From Deltaproteobacteria bacterium (GTDB taxonomy: Bacteria; Desulfobacterota; Desulfobaccia; Desulfobaccales; 0-14-0-80-60-11): DNA of 24,796 bases. Numbering within the stretch: position 1 is the stretch's first letter; every line of letters begins with the position of its first letter. The notes below the pieces were generated by a model, which was given only the letters and a program-made list of their open reading frames with translations, was not told the origin of the DNA and ran no database searches. Where the stretch lies: assembly GCA_019308625.1 (NCBI GenBank), contig JAFDHU010000006.1, positions 1 to 24,796 of the forward strand, given 5' to 3'. The translations under genes and the position numbers were made by a program. Below are positions 1-7,515 of the stretch, one piece after another.

Positions 1-387
1 GAGGTGGTGTTTGACTGCGTCGGCTCCCGTAAATCTCTGCAAGAGGGGCTGTTGGCCCTCCGGGGCCGGGGCACCTACGTGCTGGTGGGCACCGCCGCCA
101 CCCTGGGCAGAGTGGACTTCTCCAGCCTGTGGTTTCGGGAATTGAGACTTACCGGTGCGGCCATGTACGCCCGGGCCAGGTTCCGGGGACAGCCGGTGCG
201 CACCTATCAGTTAGCCGTGGATCTGCTGGCCGGCGGCAGCTATCCCTCCCGGGGACTCTTGACTCATCTTTTTCCTCTCCGGGACTACCGCCGGGCTTTT
301 CTGACCGCCCTGGACAAGCGCCGCCATCACAGCGTTAAAGTGGCCCTGGAATTGGCCGGAGAAGAAAATCCGTCCGCCAAGAGGTAA
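1..387 (+). CDS. Zinc-type alcohol dehydrogenase-like (MDR) protein, C-terminal part
   Basis: This is the last 128 residues of a medium-chain dehydrogenase/reductase; the gene begins outside the window and the frame is open from base 1. The visible part fits the end of the Rossmann domain and the return to the catalytic domain: VVFDCVGS (strand with the usual D-x-x-G), then GRGTYVLVGTA, and near the end a PLRDYRRAF segment followed by SVKVALEL, the usual MDR C-terminus. The zinc ligands and GxGxxG lie in the missing part, so the substrate cannot be told. A short hairpin (GTCGG-AAAA-CCGAC, 389-402) follows the stop without a clear T-run. It could be the end of an operon unrelated to the synthase downstream. 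Confidence 0.75.
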   Translation, partial: EVVFDCVGSRKSLQEGLLALRGRGTYVLVGTAATLGRVDFSSLWFRELRLTGAAMYARARFRGQPVRTYQLAVDLLAGGSYPSRGLLTHLFPLRDYRRAFLTALDKRRHHSVKVALELAGEENPSAKR

Positions 388-676
388 AGTCGGAAAACCG
401 ACCCTGCTCCGTCCGGGGGAACCTGGAGGCGCCCTGGAGACTCCTTGCCGTTAGGCCTTGCAAAGGATTTTTACATTGATTTCCCCTTCCAAATTATGTT
501 AATCCAATCTTTAAGTCAGCCGTTCTTCTCCGTCATTTTCGGGTCAATCCCCTAGATGCCGAACAGGTCACTCGCCGCGTTGGCCGTTAGCACCGGACGG
601 TCCCCAGCTACCAGGGTGGGCGATTTTTTCTTTCGGTCTTTTCCCTTTCCGGAGGCATTTCTGGGTGTAGAGTTCC
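388..676. other. Intergenic region without a recognisable gene
   Basis: These 289 bases are less GC-rich than the flanks around 460-540 and hold no convincing open frame. Apart from the small hairpin at 389-402 just after the dehydrogenase stop, I see no clear terminator. The AT-rich part probably carries the promoter for the synthase at 677, but no -35/-10 pair stands out. Confidence 0.4.
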
Positions 677-1978
677 ATGTCGCATCCCAAACTTGAGGAT
701 CGGGCCCGGACATTTGTCAGCTATGTGCAGGAGTTGAGGGCTCAGCAGAAATATCCCTATTTCCGGCCCATTTCCCGTTCCTGGGGCACCGAAGTGGAAG
801 TGGCGGGCCGGCGCCTGATCATGATCGGGTCCAACGATTACTTGGGGCTCAGCCATGATCCCCGGGTGATAGCGGCGGCGACCCAGGCCATGCGCCGCTG
901 GGGAAGCGGCCCGGGAGGCTCCCGGTTTCTCTGCGGTAACATGACCCTGCATGAGGAGCTGGAGGAGAAGCTGGCGGCCTTTGTGGGCAAGAAAAAGGCT
1001 GTGGTGCATGTCACCGGCTTCAGTACCAATTTGGGGGCCATCGCCTCTCTGCTCACCCCTCACGACCTCATTCTGTGCGACCGGGAGAATCATGCCAGTA
1101 TCTTTGAGGGGTGCAAGGCCTCCCGGGCTCAGGTGGTGCCCTTTGTCCACAATGATGTGGGCTCTGCGGCCCGCAACCTGGCCAAAGCCCGCCAAAAGAA
1201 CCCCCAGGGTCTGCCGGTGCTGATTACCGAAGGGGTGTTCAGCATGTCCGGGGATGTGGCCCCGCTGCCGGAAATCGTGCGGTTGAAGAAGTCCCACCCG
1301 GAGTTGCTGATTTACCTGGATGATGCCCACGGTCTGGGGGTGATGGGCCCCGGGGGGCGAGGCACCGCGGCCCATTTCGGCGTCACCGACCAGGTGGATT
1401 TCATCATGGGGACCTTCAGCAAGGCCCTGGCTTCCATCGGCGGCTTTCTGGCCAGCGACGACTCCGAGGTATTGGAATACGTGCGGCATCATTCCAAGAC
1501 GCTGATTTTCTCGGCGGCCCAGCCCGCCTGCAATGCCGCCACCGTGCTGGCCTGCCTGGAGGTTATGGAGCAGGAGCCGGAACGCCTGGATCGCCTGTGG
1601 GAAATCACCCGGCGGGCCCGGCAGGCCTATCGGGAAATCGGCTTGGTCAGCGGGAATTCCTCCAGCCCCATTATCCCCATATTTATCGGCGAGGAAGAGA
1701 AGGCCTTTGTGGTGGCCCAGGAACTGTTTGACCTGGGAATCTTCGCCCTGCCTGCCGTTTTCCCGGCTGTGCCTCGCAGGCAGGCGGTAATCCGCACCGC
1801 CTTTATGAGCACCCATACCGACCGCCAAGTAGAGCGGGTGCTGGAATGCCTGGAGAAGGTGGCCAGAAAGCACCGGCTTCATCAGACGGATCAGGCAATC
1901 GTTCCTTTCTTCAGGGAGGCGGACTCCAGGTCCCTCGCGGCCTCTCCCGACACCACCCCGGCGGGGGCCGGGAAGTGA
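677..1978 (+). CDS. Alpha-oxoamine synthase, serine palmitoyltransferase-like
   Basis: A PLP enzyme of fold type I that condenses an amino acid with an acyl thioester, with decarboxylation. The protein is 433 residues. Visible landmarks: GSNDYLGL (51-58), NHASIFEG with the PLP-stacking His139, LDDAHGLG with Asp215 and His218, and the Schiff-base Lys249 in MGTFSKALASIGGF. The TFSK-x-LASIGGF form and the later HHSKTLIFSA are typical of serine palmitoyltransferase-like members rather than of BioF, and no other biotin gene is nearby. The last ~35 residues are a low-complexity tail. The start is the first ATG; its ribosome binding site is weak (TAGAG). It precedes a four-gene exporter set by 31 bases. 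Alternatives are 2-amino-3-ketobutyrate CoA ligase, BioF or a CqsA-like synthase. The subfamily call is from motif memory only. Confidence 0.8.
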   Translation: MSHPKLEDRARTFVSYVQELRAQQKYPYFRPISRSWGTEVEVAGRRLIMIGSNDYLGLSHDPRVIAAATQAMRRWGSGPGGSRFLCGNMTLHEELEEKLAAFVGKKKAVVHVTGFSTNLGAIASLLTPHDLILCDRENHASIFEGCKASRAQVVPFVHNDVGSAARNLAKARQKNPQGLPVLITEGVFSMSGDVAPLPEIVRLKKSHPELLIYLDDAHGLGVMGPGGRGTAAHFGVTDQVDFIMGTFSKALASIGGFLASDDSEVLEYVRHHSKTLIFSAAQPACNAATVLACLEVMEQEPERLDRLWEITRRARQAYREIGLVSGNSSSPIIPIFIGEEEKAFVVAQELFDLGIFALPAVFPAVPRRQAVIRTAFMSTHTDRQVERVLECLEKVARKHRLHQTDQAIVPFFREADSRSLAASPDTTPAGAGK

Positions 1979-2009
1979 AGTGACCTATACACCCGGAAGG
2001 ACTTAACCC

Positions 2010-3185
2010 GTGCGGCTGGCCGACCTGTGGCGAGTCAGTCTGCGGCAGGTATGGCGCCACCGGCGCCGCTACTGGGCGGTGGTGCTGGCCATCGCCCTGG
2101 GGACGGCCGGGTTGATCACCCTGGTTACTATGGGACGGGAGGTCAAAAACCATCTGAATCAGGACTTGGACTTGATCGGAGGGGTCACAGTGGTGCGGCT
2201 GCGCTTGGACAACAACCAAGCTGAGGCCTTTCAGTGGTTTCGGCCGGCGGCCGCGGCCGCAGTGAAGGCTTTGCCGGGGGTGCAGGAGGTCAGCCGCCTA
2301 GCGGTAGGCCGCGCTCCGGTGACCTGGCGCGGCCAGCAGGAGAGAATCACGGTGCTGGCGGTGGACGGCTCCTTTTGGAAGGTTCGCGGCTTTCAGCCTC
2401 TGTACGGTATCCTGTTCGGTCCCCAAGCGGTGTCTGGACGGCAGCGGGTGTGCGTCACGGGTTCGGACCGGGCCCGGAAGTTGTTCGGCCGGGAGGACGT
2501 GGTCGGCCTTTCCCTGGAAGTCCACCATGACCTGTATAAAATTGTCGGGGTCCTGGAGGAGTCGGTTCCCGAGATTATGCGAAACGCCGTGTTTTTGCCT
2601 CTGACCACGGCCCGGGACCGGGTTCCGGGCATTATGCTGCCGGACCGGCTGTATGTCCGCTGCCGCACCTGGGACGATGTTCCCGCAGTGGCCTCGGCCA
2701 TACCCCGGGTAGTGGGGCAGCACCAGTCCGATGAGCGGCTACTGGTGGAGATCAACTGGGATCGCTGGCATCGGGTGGTGAAGATGGCCTGGTGGGTGGA
2801 ATTTTTCGTGTACGCCGCGGTGGGCGTCACCCTGCTGCTGGGCACGGTGGGTATCTGGAACATCATGATGGCGGTGGTCAGGTCCCGCACCCGGGAAATC
2901 GGCCTCAAAAAAGCCATGGGCGCGGAGGACTCCGACATTCTGGCCCAGTTTTTGGCCGAAGCCCTCTGCTTGAGCTTGGGCGCGGGCCTGGTGGGGGTGG
3001 CGATCGGGGCCGCGCTGGTGGAAATCCTGGGGCTTGTCCTGGGCTTGCACCCGCCGGCCAAGCTTTTTTTGCTTTCGGTGGGGCTCAGCTTGGCCCTGGC
3101 TGTCCTTATCGGAGTGGGGGCTGGCCTGCTGCCGTCGGTGCAGGCCAGCCGTATGAACGTGGTGGAGGCCACCCGCTATGAGTAG
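2010..3185 (+). CDS. ABC transporter permease, MacB/FtsX family
   Basis: Inner-membrane subunit of a type VII (mechanotransmission) ABC transporter, 391 residues. An N-terminal membrane segment (about 22-42) is followed by a long periplasmic MacB-type domain and a C-terminal FtsX domain (about 265-391) with three hydrophobic segments. The cytoplasmic coupling motif REIGLKKAMGA lies between the first two, and the protein ends in the typical PSVQASRMNVVEATRYE. The start is GTG, chosen because GGAAGG lies about 9 bases upstream. The gene overlaps the ATPase by 8 bases, so they are surely cotranslated partners. Family members move lipoproteins (LolCE), peptides and macrolides (MacB) or drive adaptor complexes; the TolC- and HlyD-like genes downstream favour a MacAB-TolC-like trans-envelope pump. 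Confidence 0.9.
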   Translation: MRLADLWRVSLRQVWRHRRRYWAVVLAIALGTAGLITLVTMGREVKNHLNQDLDLIGGVTVVRLRLDNNQAEAFQWFRPAAAAAVKALPGVQEVSRLAVGRAPVTWRGQQERITVLAVDGSFWKVRGFQPLYGILFGPQAVSGRQRVCVTGSDRARKLFGREDVVGLSLEVHHDLYKIVGVLEESVPEIMRNAVFLPLTTARDRVPGIMLPDRLYVRCRTWDDVPAVASAIPRVVGQHQSDERLLVEINWDRWHRVVKMAWWVEFFVYAAVGVTLLLGTVGIWNIMMAVVRSRTREIGLKKAMGAEDSDILAQFLAEALCLSLGAGLVGVAIGAALVEILGLVLGLHPPAKLFLLSVGLSLALAVLIGVGAGLLPSVQASRMNVVEATRYE

Positions 3186-3885
3186 CCGGGTTGCGGCCGC
3201 AGGCGCCGACCAGCCTTTGATTCAGGTCTCCCGTCTGGCCAAACATTACCAAAACGGCCAAGGCACCATCACGGTTCTCAAGGAGATTAATCTGCAGGTG
3301 GAGCCGGGCGACATGGTGGCTATTATGGGCCCCTCCGGTTCGGGCAAGTCCACCCTGCTGTTCATCCTGGGATTGCTTCTGCCCCCCACCCGGGGAACCT
3401 ATCTGTTCGCCGGCAGGGACGTCCTTAACCTGGACCGCACCGCCCAGGCGGAATTCCGTCGTCATCGGGTGGGGTTGGTGTTCCAAAGCTGCGATTTGCT
3501 GGAAAAGTCCACGGTGTATGAGAACCTGGAGTTTCCCCTGATTTATGCCGGGGTGGACCGCCGGGACCGGCCCCCCCGGATAATGGCCGCCCTGGAGCGG
3601 GTGAAACTGACCCACCGGGTCCGCCACGGGGCCAATCTGCTCTCCGGCGGGGAAAAACAGCGGGTGGCAGTGGCCCGGGCCTTGGTCAACCAGCCGCAGG
3701 TCATTTTGGCGGATGAGCCCACTGGTCAGTTGGACCGGGAAAATAGCCACCTGATTGTGGACCATTTCCAGGAAATTGCCGCCGCGGGGGGGACCGCCGT
3801 GGTGGTGGTGACCCACGACCCAGAAATCGCGGCCCGTTGCTCCCGGAAATACCTGCTGCAGGACGGGGTGCTGGTGGAACTCTGA
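3178..3885 (+). CDS. ABC transporter ATP-binding protein, LolD/MacB type
   Basis: Cytoplasmic ATPase of 235 residues that powers the overlapping permease. Walker A is GPSGSGKST, the signature is LSGGEKQRVAVARAL, Walker B is VILADEPTG, and the switch His is in VVVVTHD. The overall form (LAKHYQNGQGTITVLKEINL at the start, DEPTGQLD after Walker B) is that of the LolD/MacB/FtsE group that pairs with FtsX-fold permeases. All catalytic motifs look intact. The start ATG lies in the ATGAGTAG overlap with the permease stop, the usual sign of translational coupling. The next gene begins about 40 bases downstream on the same strand. Confidence 0.95.
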   Translation: MSSRVAAAGADQPLIQVSRLAKHYQNGQGTITVLKEINLQVEPGDMVAIMGPSGSGKSTLLFILGLLLPPTRGTYLFAGRDVLNLDRTAQAEFRRHRVGLVFQSCDLLEKSTVYENLEFPLIYAGVDRRDRPPRIMAALERVKLTHRVRHGANLLSGGEKQRVAVARALVNQPQVILADEPTGQLDRENSHLIVDHFQEIAAAGGTAVVVVTHDPEIAARCSRKYLLQDGVLVEL

Positions 3886-3928
3886 CGCCTTGTCCCCAAG
3901 CTGACCCTCGGGCCCACGGAGCTTCAAG

Positions 3929-5287
3929 TTGCACCGACCCCTTGCTGCCGCAATGGCCAAATCGGACAAAGCCCTTCCCCTTGTCCTTCTGGTGTGGATG
4001 CTTCTGGCCCTGACGGCTTCTCCAGCCTTTTCCCGGACCCTGGAGACTGGGGCCCGGACGTCGGCCGCGGGCCCACCCCTGGACTTTGACGCTGCGGCCC
4101 GGCTGGCCTTGCGGCAGTCCCCGCTGTTCACCCGGAGCGCCCTGGAAATTGAACTGAAGCGCCTGGATGAAACGGACAGCCGCAGTGCCTTCTTGCCTTC
4201 CGTCACCCTGCGCACCCGCTATTTTGTGCACCGGCCCGAAGACCCGCACCTGAATCCTCGGTCCTACTCGGTGTCTTTCCTCACCGAAGACTACAACCCC
4301 ATAAAGGCATATTTTTCCCTGCAGATCCGCAAGCTGCTCACCCGGATGGCAATTCTTAGTCATCTCCGCGTCATAGCTGATGGCCTGCACCGTTTGGCCC
4401 GGGTTTTTCTGCAGTTGGACGCCCTGGCCCGATTGGCTCCTCTGCAGCAGGAGATGGTGGAGCTGGCTAAGAAGAATTTGACCTACGTCCGCCAACGGGA
4501 GAAAATGGGGGAGGCCGCAGCCTACGAGGTAAGGCTGGCCGACCGGGAACTGGCCCTGACCCGGCTGGAACAGAAGCACTTGGCAGAGTCCCGGGACAGC
4601 CTGCGAGAAGCCTTGAAGACTCTTCTGGGTCTCCAGCCGGAGGCCTCGGTCTCCCTGGATTTGAACCAGGCCCGCCGTCAGATTCTGGAGGACTTCCAGG
4701 CGGCCCGGGCCAGCTTGGCCGAAGTCCTGAGGCGTTCTTTTGACCTGCAGATTCAGGCCCTGAAGCAGGAGTTACAGGCCAAAAACGTCAGCCTGGCCAA
4801 GGCCAGGCTGCTGCCCTCGGTGTTTCTGGGAGTGGAAACCCCGGACCCCCTGAGCACGGTGCGAACCCGGGGCTATTTCTTTTCCATCGGGCTCAAATGG
4901 CCCGTGTGGGATGGCTTCCGCCGCCTCCGCAACATTTCCCGACAAAAAACCATCCTGAAGCAGTTTGCGGCCGAGTCGGAACTGACCGAGATGGAGTTGA
5001 CAGAAAAGTGGCGGGAGGCCGCGGAGCGGCTTCGCGTTGCCCTGCGGGCCCTAAAGCTGGCCCAGGCCAAGGAGGAGGTGGCCCGTCTCAAGGCCCAAAA
5101 GAGCGAGTTGCGCTACCGGACTGGCGAGCCTCTGGGACTGCTCTTGGAAAGCCGCCGGCAGCATCTGGAGGCCCGGCGCGACACTCTGTTGAAATCCCTG
5201 GAATATGACCTGGCCCTCCTGGCCCTGCGCCATCTCTCCGGGGACCTGGTGACCCATTATGTGGAGGAATCTTCCTGGCAGAATTAG
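3929..5287 (+). CDS. TolC-like outer-membrane efflux protein
   Basis: Predicted outer-membrane channel of 452 residues. After a secretion signal (hydrophobic PLVLLVWMLLALTASPAFS) comes the TolC pattern: an alternation of long amphipathic alpha-helices rich in Arg, Leu, Glu and Ala, and short beta-strand segments (SVTLRTRYFVH, SVFLGVETP, YFFSIGLKWPVWDG), with the internal duplication typical of the family. The SIGLKWPVWDG segment is the familiar second strand region ending in a D-G turn. The TTG at 3929 has GGAG 7 bases before it; an ATG in the same frame at 3953 also gives a good signal peptide but has no visible ribosome binding site, so the start is uncertain by 8 codons. It overlaps the adaptor gene by 29 bases. 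Confidence 0.85.
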   Translation: MHRPLAAAMAKSDKALPLVLLVWMLLALTASPAFSRTLETGARTSAAGPPLDFDAAARLALRQSPLFTRSALEIELKRLDETDSRSAFLPSVTLRTRYFVHRPEDPHLNPRSYSVSFLTEDYNPIKAYFSLQIRKLLTRMAILSHLRVIADGLHRLARVFLQLDALARLAPLQQEMVELAKKNLTYVRQREKMGEAAAYEVRLADRELALTRLEQKHLAESRDSLREALKTLLGLQPEASVSLDLNQARRQILEDFQAARASLAEVLRRSFDLQIQALKQELQAKNVSLAKARLLPSVFLGVETPDPLSTVRTRGYFFSIGLKWPVWDGFRRLRNISRQKTILKQFAAESELTEMELTEKWREAAERLRVALRALKLAQAKEEVARLKAQKSELRYRTGEPLGLLLESRRQHLEARRDTLLKSLEYDLALLALRHLSGDLVTHYVEESSWQN

Positions 5288-6221
5288 ACGGCCGGCCCTG
5301 GTGGGCCTGCTGGTGGCGGGGCTGCTGGCCCTGGCTGCGGTTCCGCTTCCGGGACAGGAGGGGGCGGGATCGCAGGGCTCCCACAAAGAGGCGGCGGCCG
5401 GCCGTCTGGCTTTTACCGCCAAAGTCTTCTGCTCTCTCAAGCGGTCGGTACCGTTGCCCTTTGCCGGGGTAATCACCGCTGTGGCCGTCCGGGTGGGGGA
5501 CAAGGTGGAGCCGGGCGAGGTCCTGGCCCGCTACCGGCTGGCCCCGGAAGCCAGGCTGGAACTGCACCGCCGCCTCTCACCGCCGCAGCTTAAGGAGCTG
5601 GCCGCCCAACTGGCGGAAGTGGAAAGTCGTAGGGTGGCAATGCAGGCTAAACTGGACAGCTCCCGGCGGCTGGCGGAGCACCAGTTGGCCTCCCCTCAGG
5701 CCCTTCGCCTGCTGGAGAAGCAGTATCAGCAACTTCTTAAGCAGCGGCGGGCTTTGGCCGGGAATTTGGCCGCTCTCCGGCGGCTGGCCCGGGAGGAGGC
5801 GGCGGTCCTCCAGGAGCAATTGGGGACGCCCGTAAATCCTTCCCGTCTTCCCGCCGAGGGCGTTCTGCGCTCCCCCCTGGAGGGCCATGTCATTTGGGTA
5901 CATCCCGACCTCAAGGAGGGGGCCTATCTGGAGGCCACGCCCGCGGTCTTCCGGGTGGGGGTGCTGGACCCGGTGGTCCTGCGGGCCAAGGTGCACGAAA
6001 TAGAAGCCATGCAGCTCAGAGTGGGGGATGAGGCAGAGGTGACGCTTAACTCCCTGCCCGGACAGAAATTCACCGCCCGTCTGACCCGGCTCCCCTGGAC
6101 CACTTCCGCCACCGCCCTGGAGCAGCCCTCCTACTTTGACGTGGAGTTCATTGCGGCCAACCCCGGACTGGTGCTAAAGGAAGGCCTGACCGCCCAGTTG
6201 GTGATGGATAAATCCCCCTAG
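5259..6221 (+). CDS. HlyD/MacA-like periplasmic adaptor protein
   Basis: Membrane-fusion subunit of 320 residues that would bridge the ABC permease and the TolC-like channel. Order of parts: an N-terminal membrane or signal segment (about 12-30); a split lipoyl-like domain (PFAGVITAVAVRVGDKVEPGEVLA and later LRSPLEGHVIWVHPDLKEGAYL); a coiled-coil hairpin between them (about 110-195, rich in Leu, Arg, Gln and Glu); then a beta-barrel domain with VLRAKVHEIEAMQLRVGDEAEV. It lacks a long C-terminal membrane-proximal domain and is on the short side for MacA. The start ATG lies inside the end of the TolC-like gene. Together with the permease and ATPase it completes a tripartite exporter. Confidence 0.88.
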   Translation: MWRNLPGRIRRPALVGLLVAGLLALAAVPLPGQEGAGSQGSHKEAAAGRLAFTAKVFCSLKRSVPLPFAGVITAVAVRVGDKVEPGEVLARYRLAPEARLELHRRLSPPQLKELAAQLAEVESRRVAMQAKLDSSRRLAEHQLASPQALRLLEKQYQQLLKQRRALAGNLAALRRLAREEAAVLQEQLGTPVNPSRLPAEGVLRSPLEGHVIWVHPDLKEGAYLEATPAVFRVGVLDPVVLRAKVHEIEAMQLRVGDEAEVTLNSLPGQKFTARLTRLPWTTSATALEQPSYFDVEFIAANPGLVLKEGLTAQLVMDKSP

Positions 6222-6290
6222 ATCTCCGACCGGCTTCCGGAAGTCTCCCTGCAGGCTGGGCGGACTGCAGCCTCCTTTCCCTGAAGGCTT

Positions 6291-6309
6291 CCAGCCGGCT
6301 GCCGGCTGG
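6291..6309 (+). terminator. GC-rich hairpin between exporter genes and acyltransferase gene
   Basis: A perfect 8-base stem (CCAGCCGG / CCGGCTGG) with a CTG loop lies 70 bases after the adaptor gene. No T-run follows, so it is not a textbook intrinsic terminator; it may stabilise the upstream message or reduce read-through into the acyltransferase gene. Confidence 0.3.
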
Positions 6310-6374
6310 ACCTTTGCTTAAGGTACTATGAAGCCCGGTTCCGAGAAACTGTTCATTTCCTTGACACCCAGGCC

Positions 6375-7511
6375 ATGAAATTCCGCGGGCAGGTAGAAGT
6401 CATCCCGGTCACCACTTCGGGCCTGCTGGAGGAATTTCTCCGGCTCCCTTGGCAGATTTACGCCCACGACCCATTTTGGGTGCCTCCGGTTCTGGCTCAC
6501 CAGCGCCGTTTCCTGGACCCCCGGCGGGGGCCTTTCTTTGAGGTAGGCGAGGCCCAATACTTCCTGGCCTCTTGGCGGGGCCGGCCGGCTGGCCGCCTCT
6601 CCGCTCACGTCAACCGGGCCTATGACCGCCACCAGGACGAATTCACCGGATTCTTCGGGTTTTTTGAGTGCCTGCCGGAGCCGGCGGTGGCCGAGGCCCT
6701 GATGGCCGCCGCGGCCGACTGGGTGCAACAGCGGCGCAAGCGGCGCTTGGTGGGGCCTATGAATTTTTCTGTTTATGATGAAATGGGCCTTCTGGTGGAG
6801 GGCTTTGACTCCCGGCCGGCCATTTTCCAAACCCACAATCCGCCCTATTATCAGGACTTGCTGACGGGCCTGGGATTTCGCAAGGCTATGGACTGGCTGG
6901 CCCTGAAAATCACCAACCGGGACATTGACGCCCCGGCCATGGAAAACCGTCTGGCCCGCATCATGGCCGGCCAGCCCTTGGTGCTGCGCACGCTACAGCC
7001 GGGGGAACTGGAGCGCCGGGCCGCGGAAATCGGTGACATCTTCAATGAGGCCTGGGAACGCAACTGGGGACATGTGCCCTTGTCGCCCCGACAATTCCGT
7101 TATTTCATCCAGGAGCTCAAGCCCCTGCTGCGCCCCGAGCTGGTCAATCTGGTCCTGGACGGCGAGCGGGTGGTGGCCTTCGGGATAGCCATCCCCGATA
7201 TTAATCCGCTGATCCAGCAACTGAACGGCCGCTGGTCTCTGCTGGACCGCCTGCGCCTCCTTTACGCCGCCAGATTCGGGCCCCTCCGGCAGGTCCGGGC
7301 CCTGGTGCTGGGGGTTCGCCAGCCCTATCAAGGGCGCCGGCTGCATTACGCCATAATTCTCCGTACTTATCTTTACTTGGCCCGGGAAACTCCCTGCGAG
7401 GTCTGTGACCTGTCTTTGGTCCCCGAAAACCTCTGGCCCTGGGTGAAGACCATCGAATCCTTCGGCGGCCGGCCCTACAAGACTTTCCGGGTCTTGGAAC
7501 GGGAAATCTGA
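6375..7511 (+). CDS. N-acyltransferase-like (GNAT-fold) protein
   Basis: A 378-residue soluble protein. I recognise conserved patterns of a large GNAT-like family that databases often name N-acetyltransferase or hypothetical protein: HDPFWVPP at 31-38, GPFFEVGEAQYFLA at 52-65, GFFGFFEC at 92-99, GPMNFSVYDEMG at 127-138, EGFD at 142-145 and NPPYY at 155-159. My recollection is that the bacterial ceramide synthase (bCerS) of Caulobacter belongs to a GNAT-type family of this kind; this was not tested. If so, it would N-acylate the amino product of the upstream synthase. There is no signal peptide or membrane segment. The ATG start has only a weak ribosome binding site. The gene ends 4 bases before the next one and so forms an operon with it. 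Substrate assignment is inference. Confidence 0.6.
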   Translation: MKFRGQVEVIPVTTSGLLEEFLRLPWQIYAHDPFWVPPVLAHQRRFLDPRRGPFFEVGEAQYFLASWRGRPAGRLSAHVNRAYDRHQDEFTGFFGFFECLPEPAVAEALMAAAADWVQQRRKRRLVGPMNFSVYDEMGLLVEGFDSRPAIFQTHNPPYYQDLLTGLGFRKAMDWLALKITNRDIDAPAMENRLARIMAGQPLVLRTLQPGELERRAAEIGDIFNEAWERNWGHVPLSPRQFRYFIQELKPLLRPELVNLVLDGERVVAFGIAIPDINPLIQQLNGRWSLLDRLRLLYAARFGPLRQVRALVLGVRQPYQGRRLHYAIILRTYLYLARETPCEVCDLSLVPENLWPWVKTIESFGGRPYKTFRVLEREI

Positions 7512-7515
7512 TACC

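Noticed and set aside
608..1882. Long open frame (424 codons) on the minus strand
   Set aside because: It lies fully opposite the synthase gene, is rich in Gly, His, Pro and Gln, and shows no motif; it is a by-product of high GC content in the third codon position of the real gene.
677..1978. Synthase as BioF of biotin synthesis
   Set aside because: No bioA, bioB or bioD neighbour, and the TFSK-x-LASIGGF and HHSKTLIFSA segments fit serine palmitoyltransferase-like enzymes better.
3106..4579. Minus-strand open frames of 369 and 292 codons
   Set aside because: They are opposite the ABC ATPase and TolC-like genes, which have unmistakable motifs; the antisense products are low in sense and rich in Gly, Gln and Pro.
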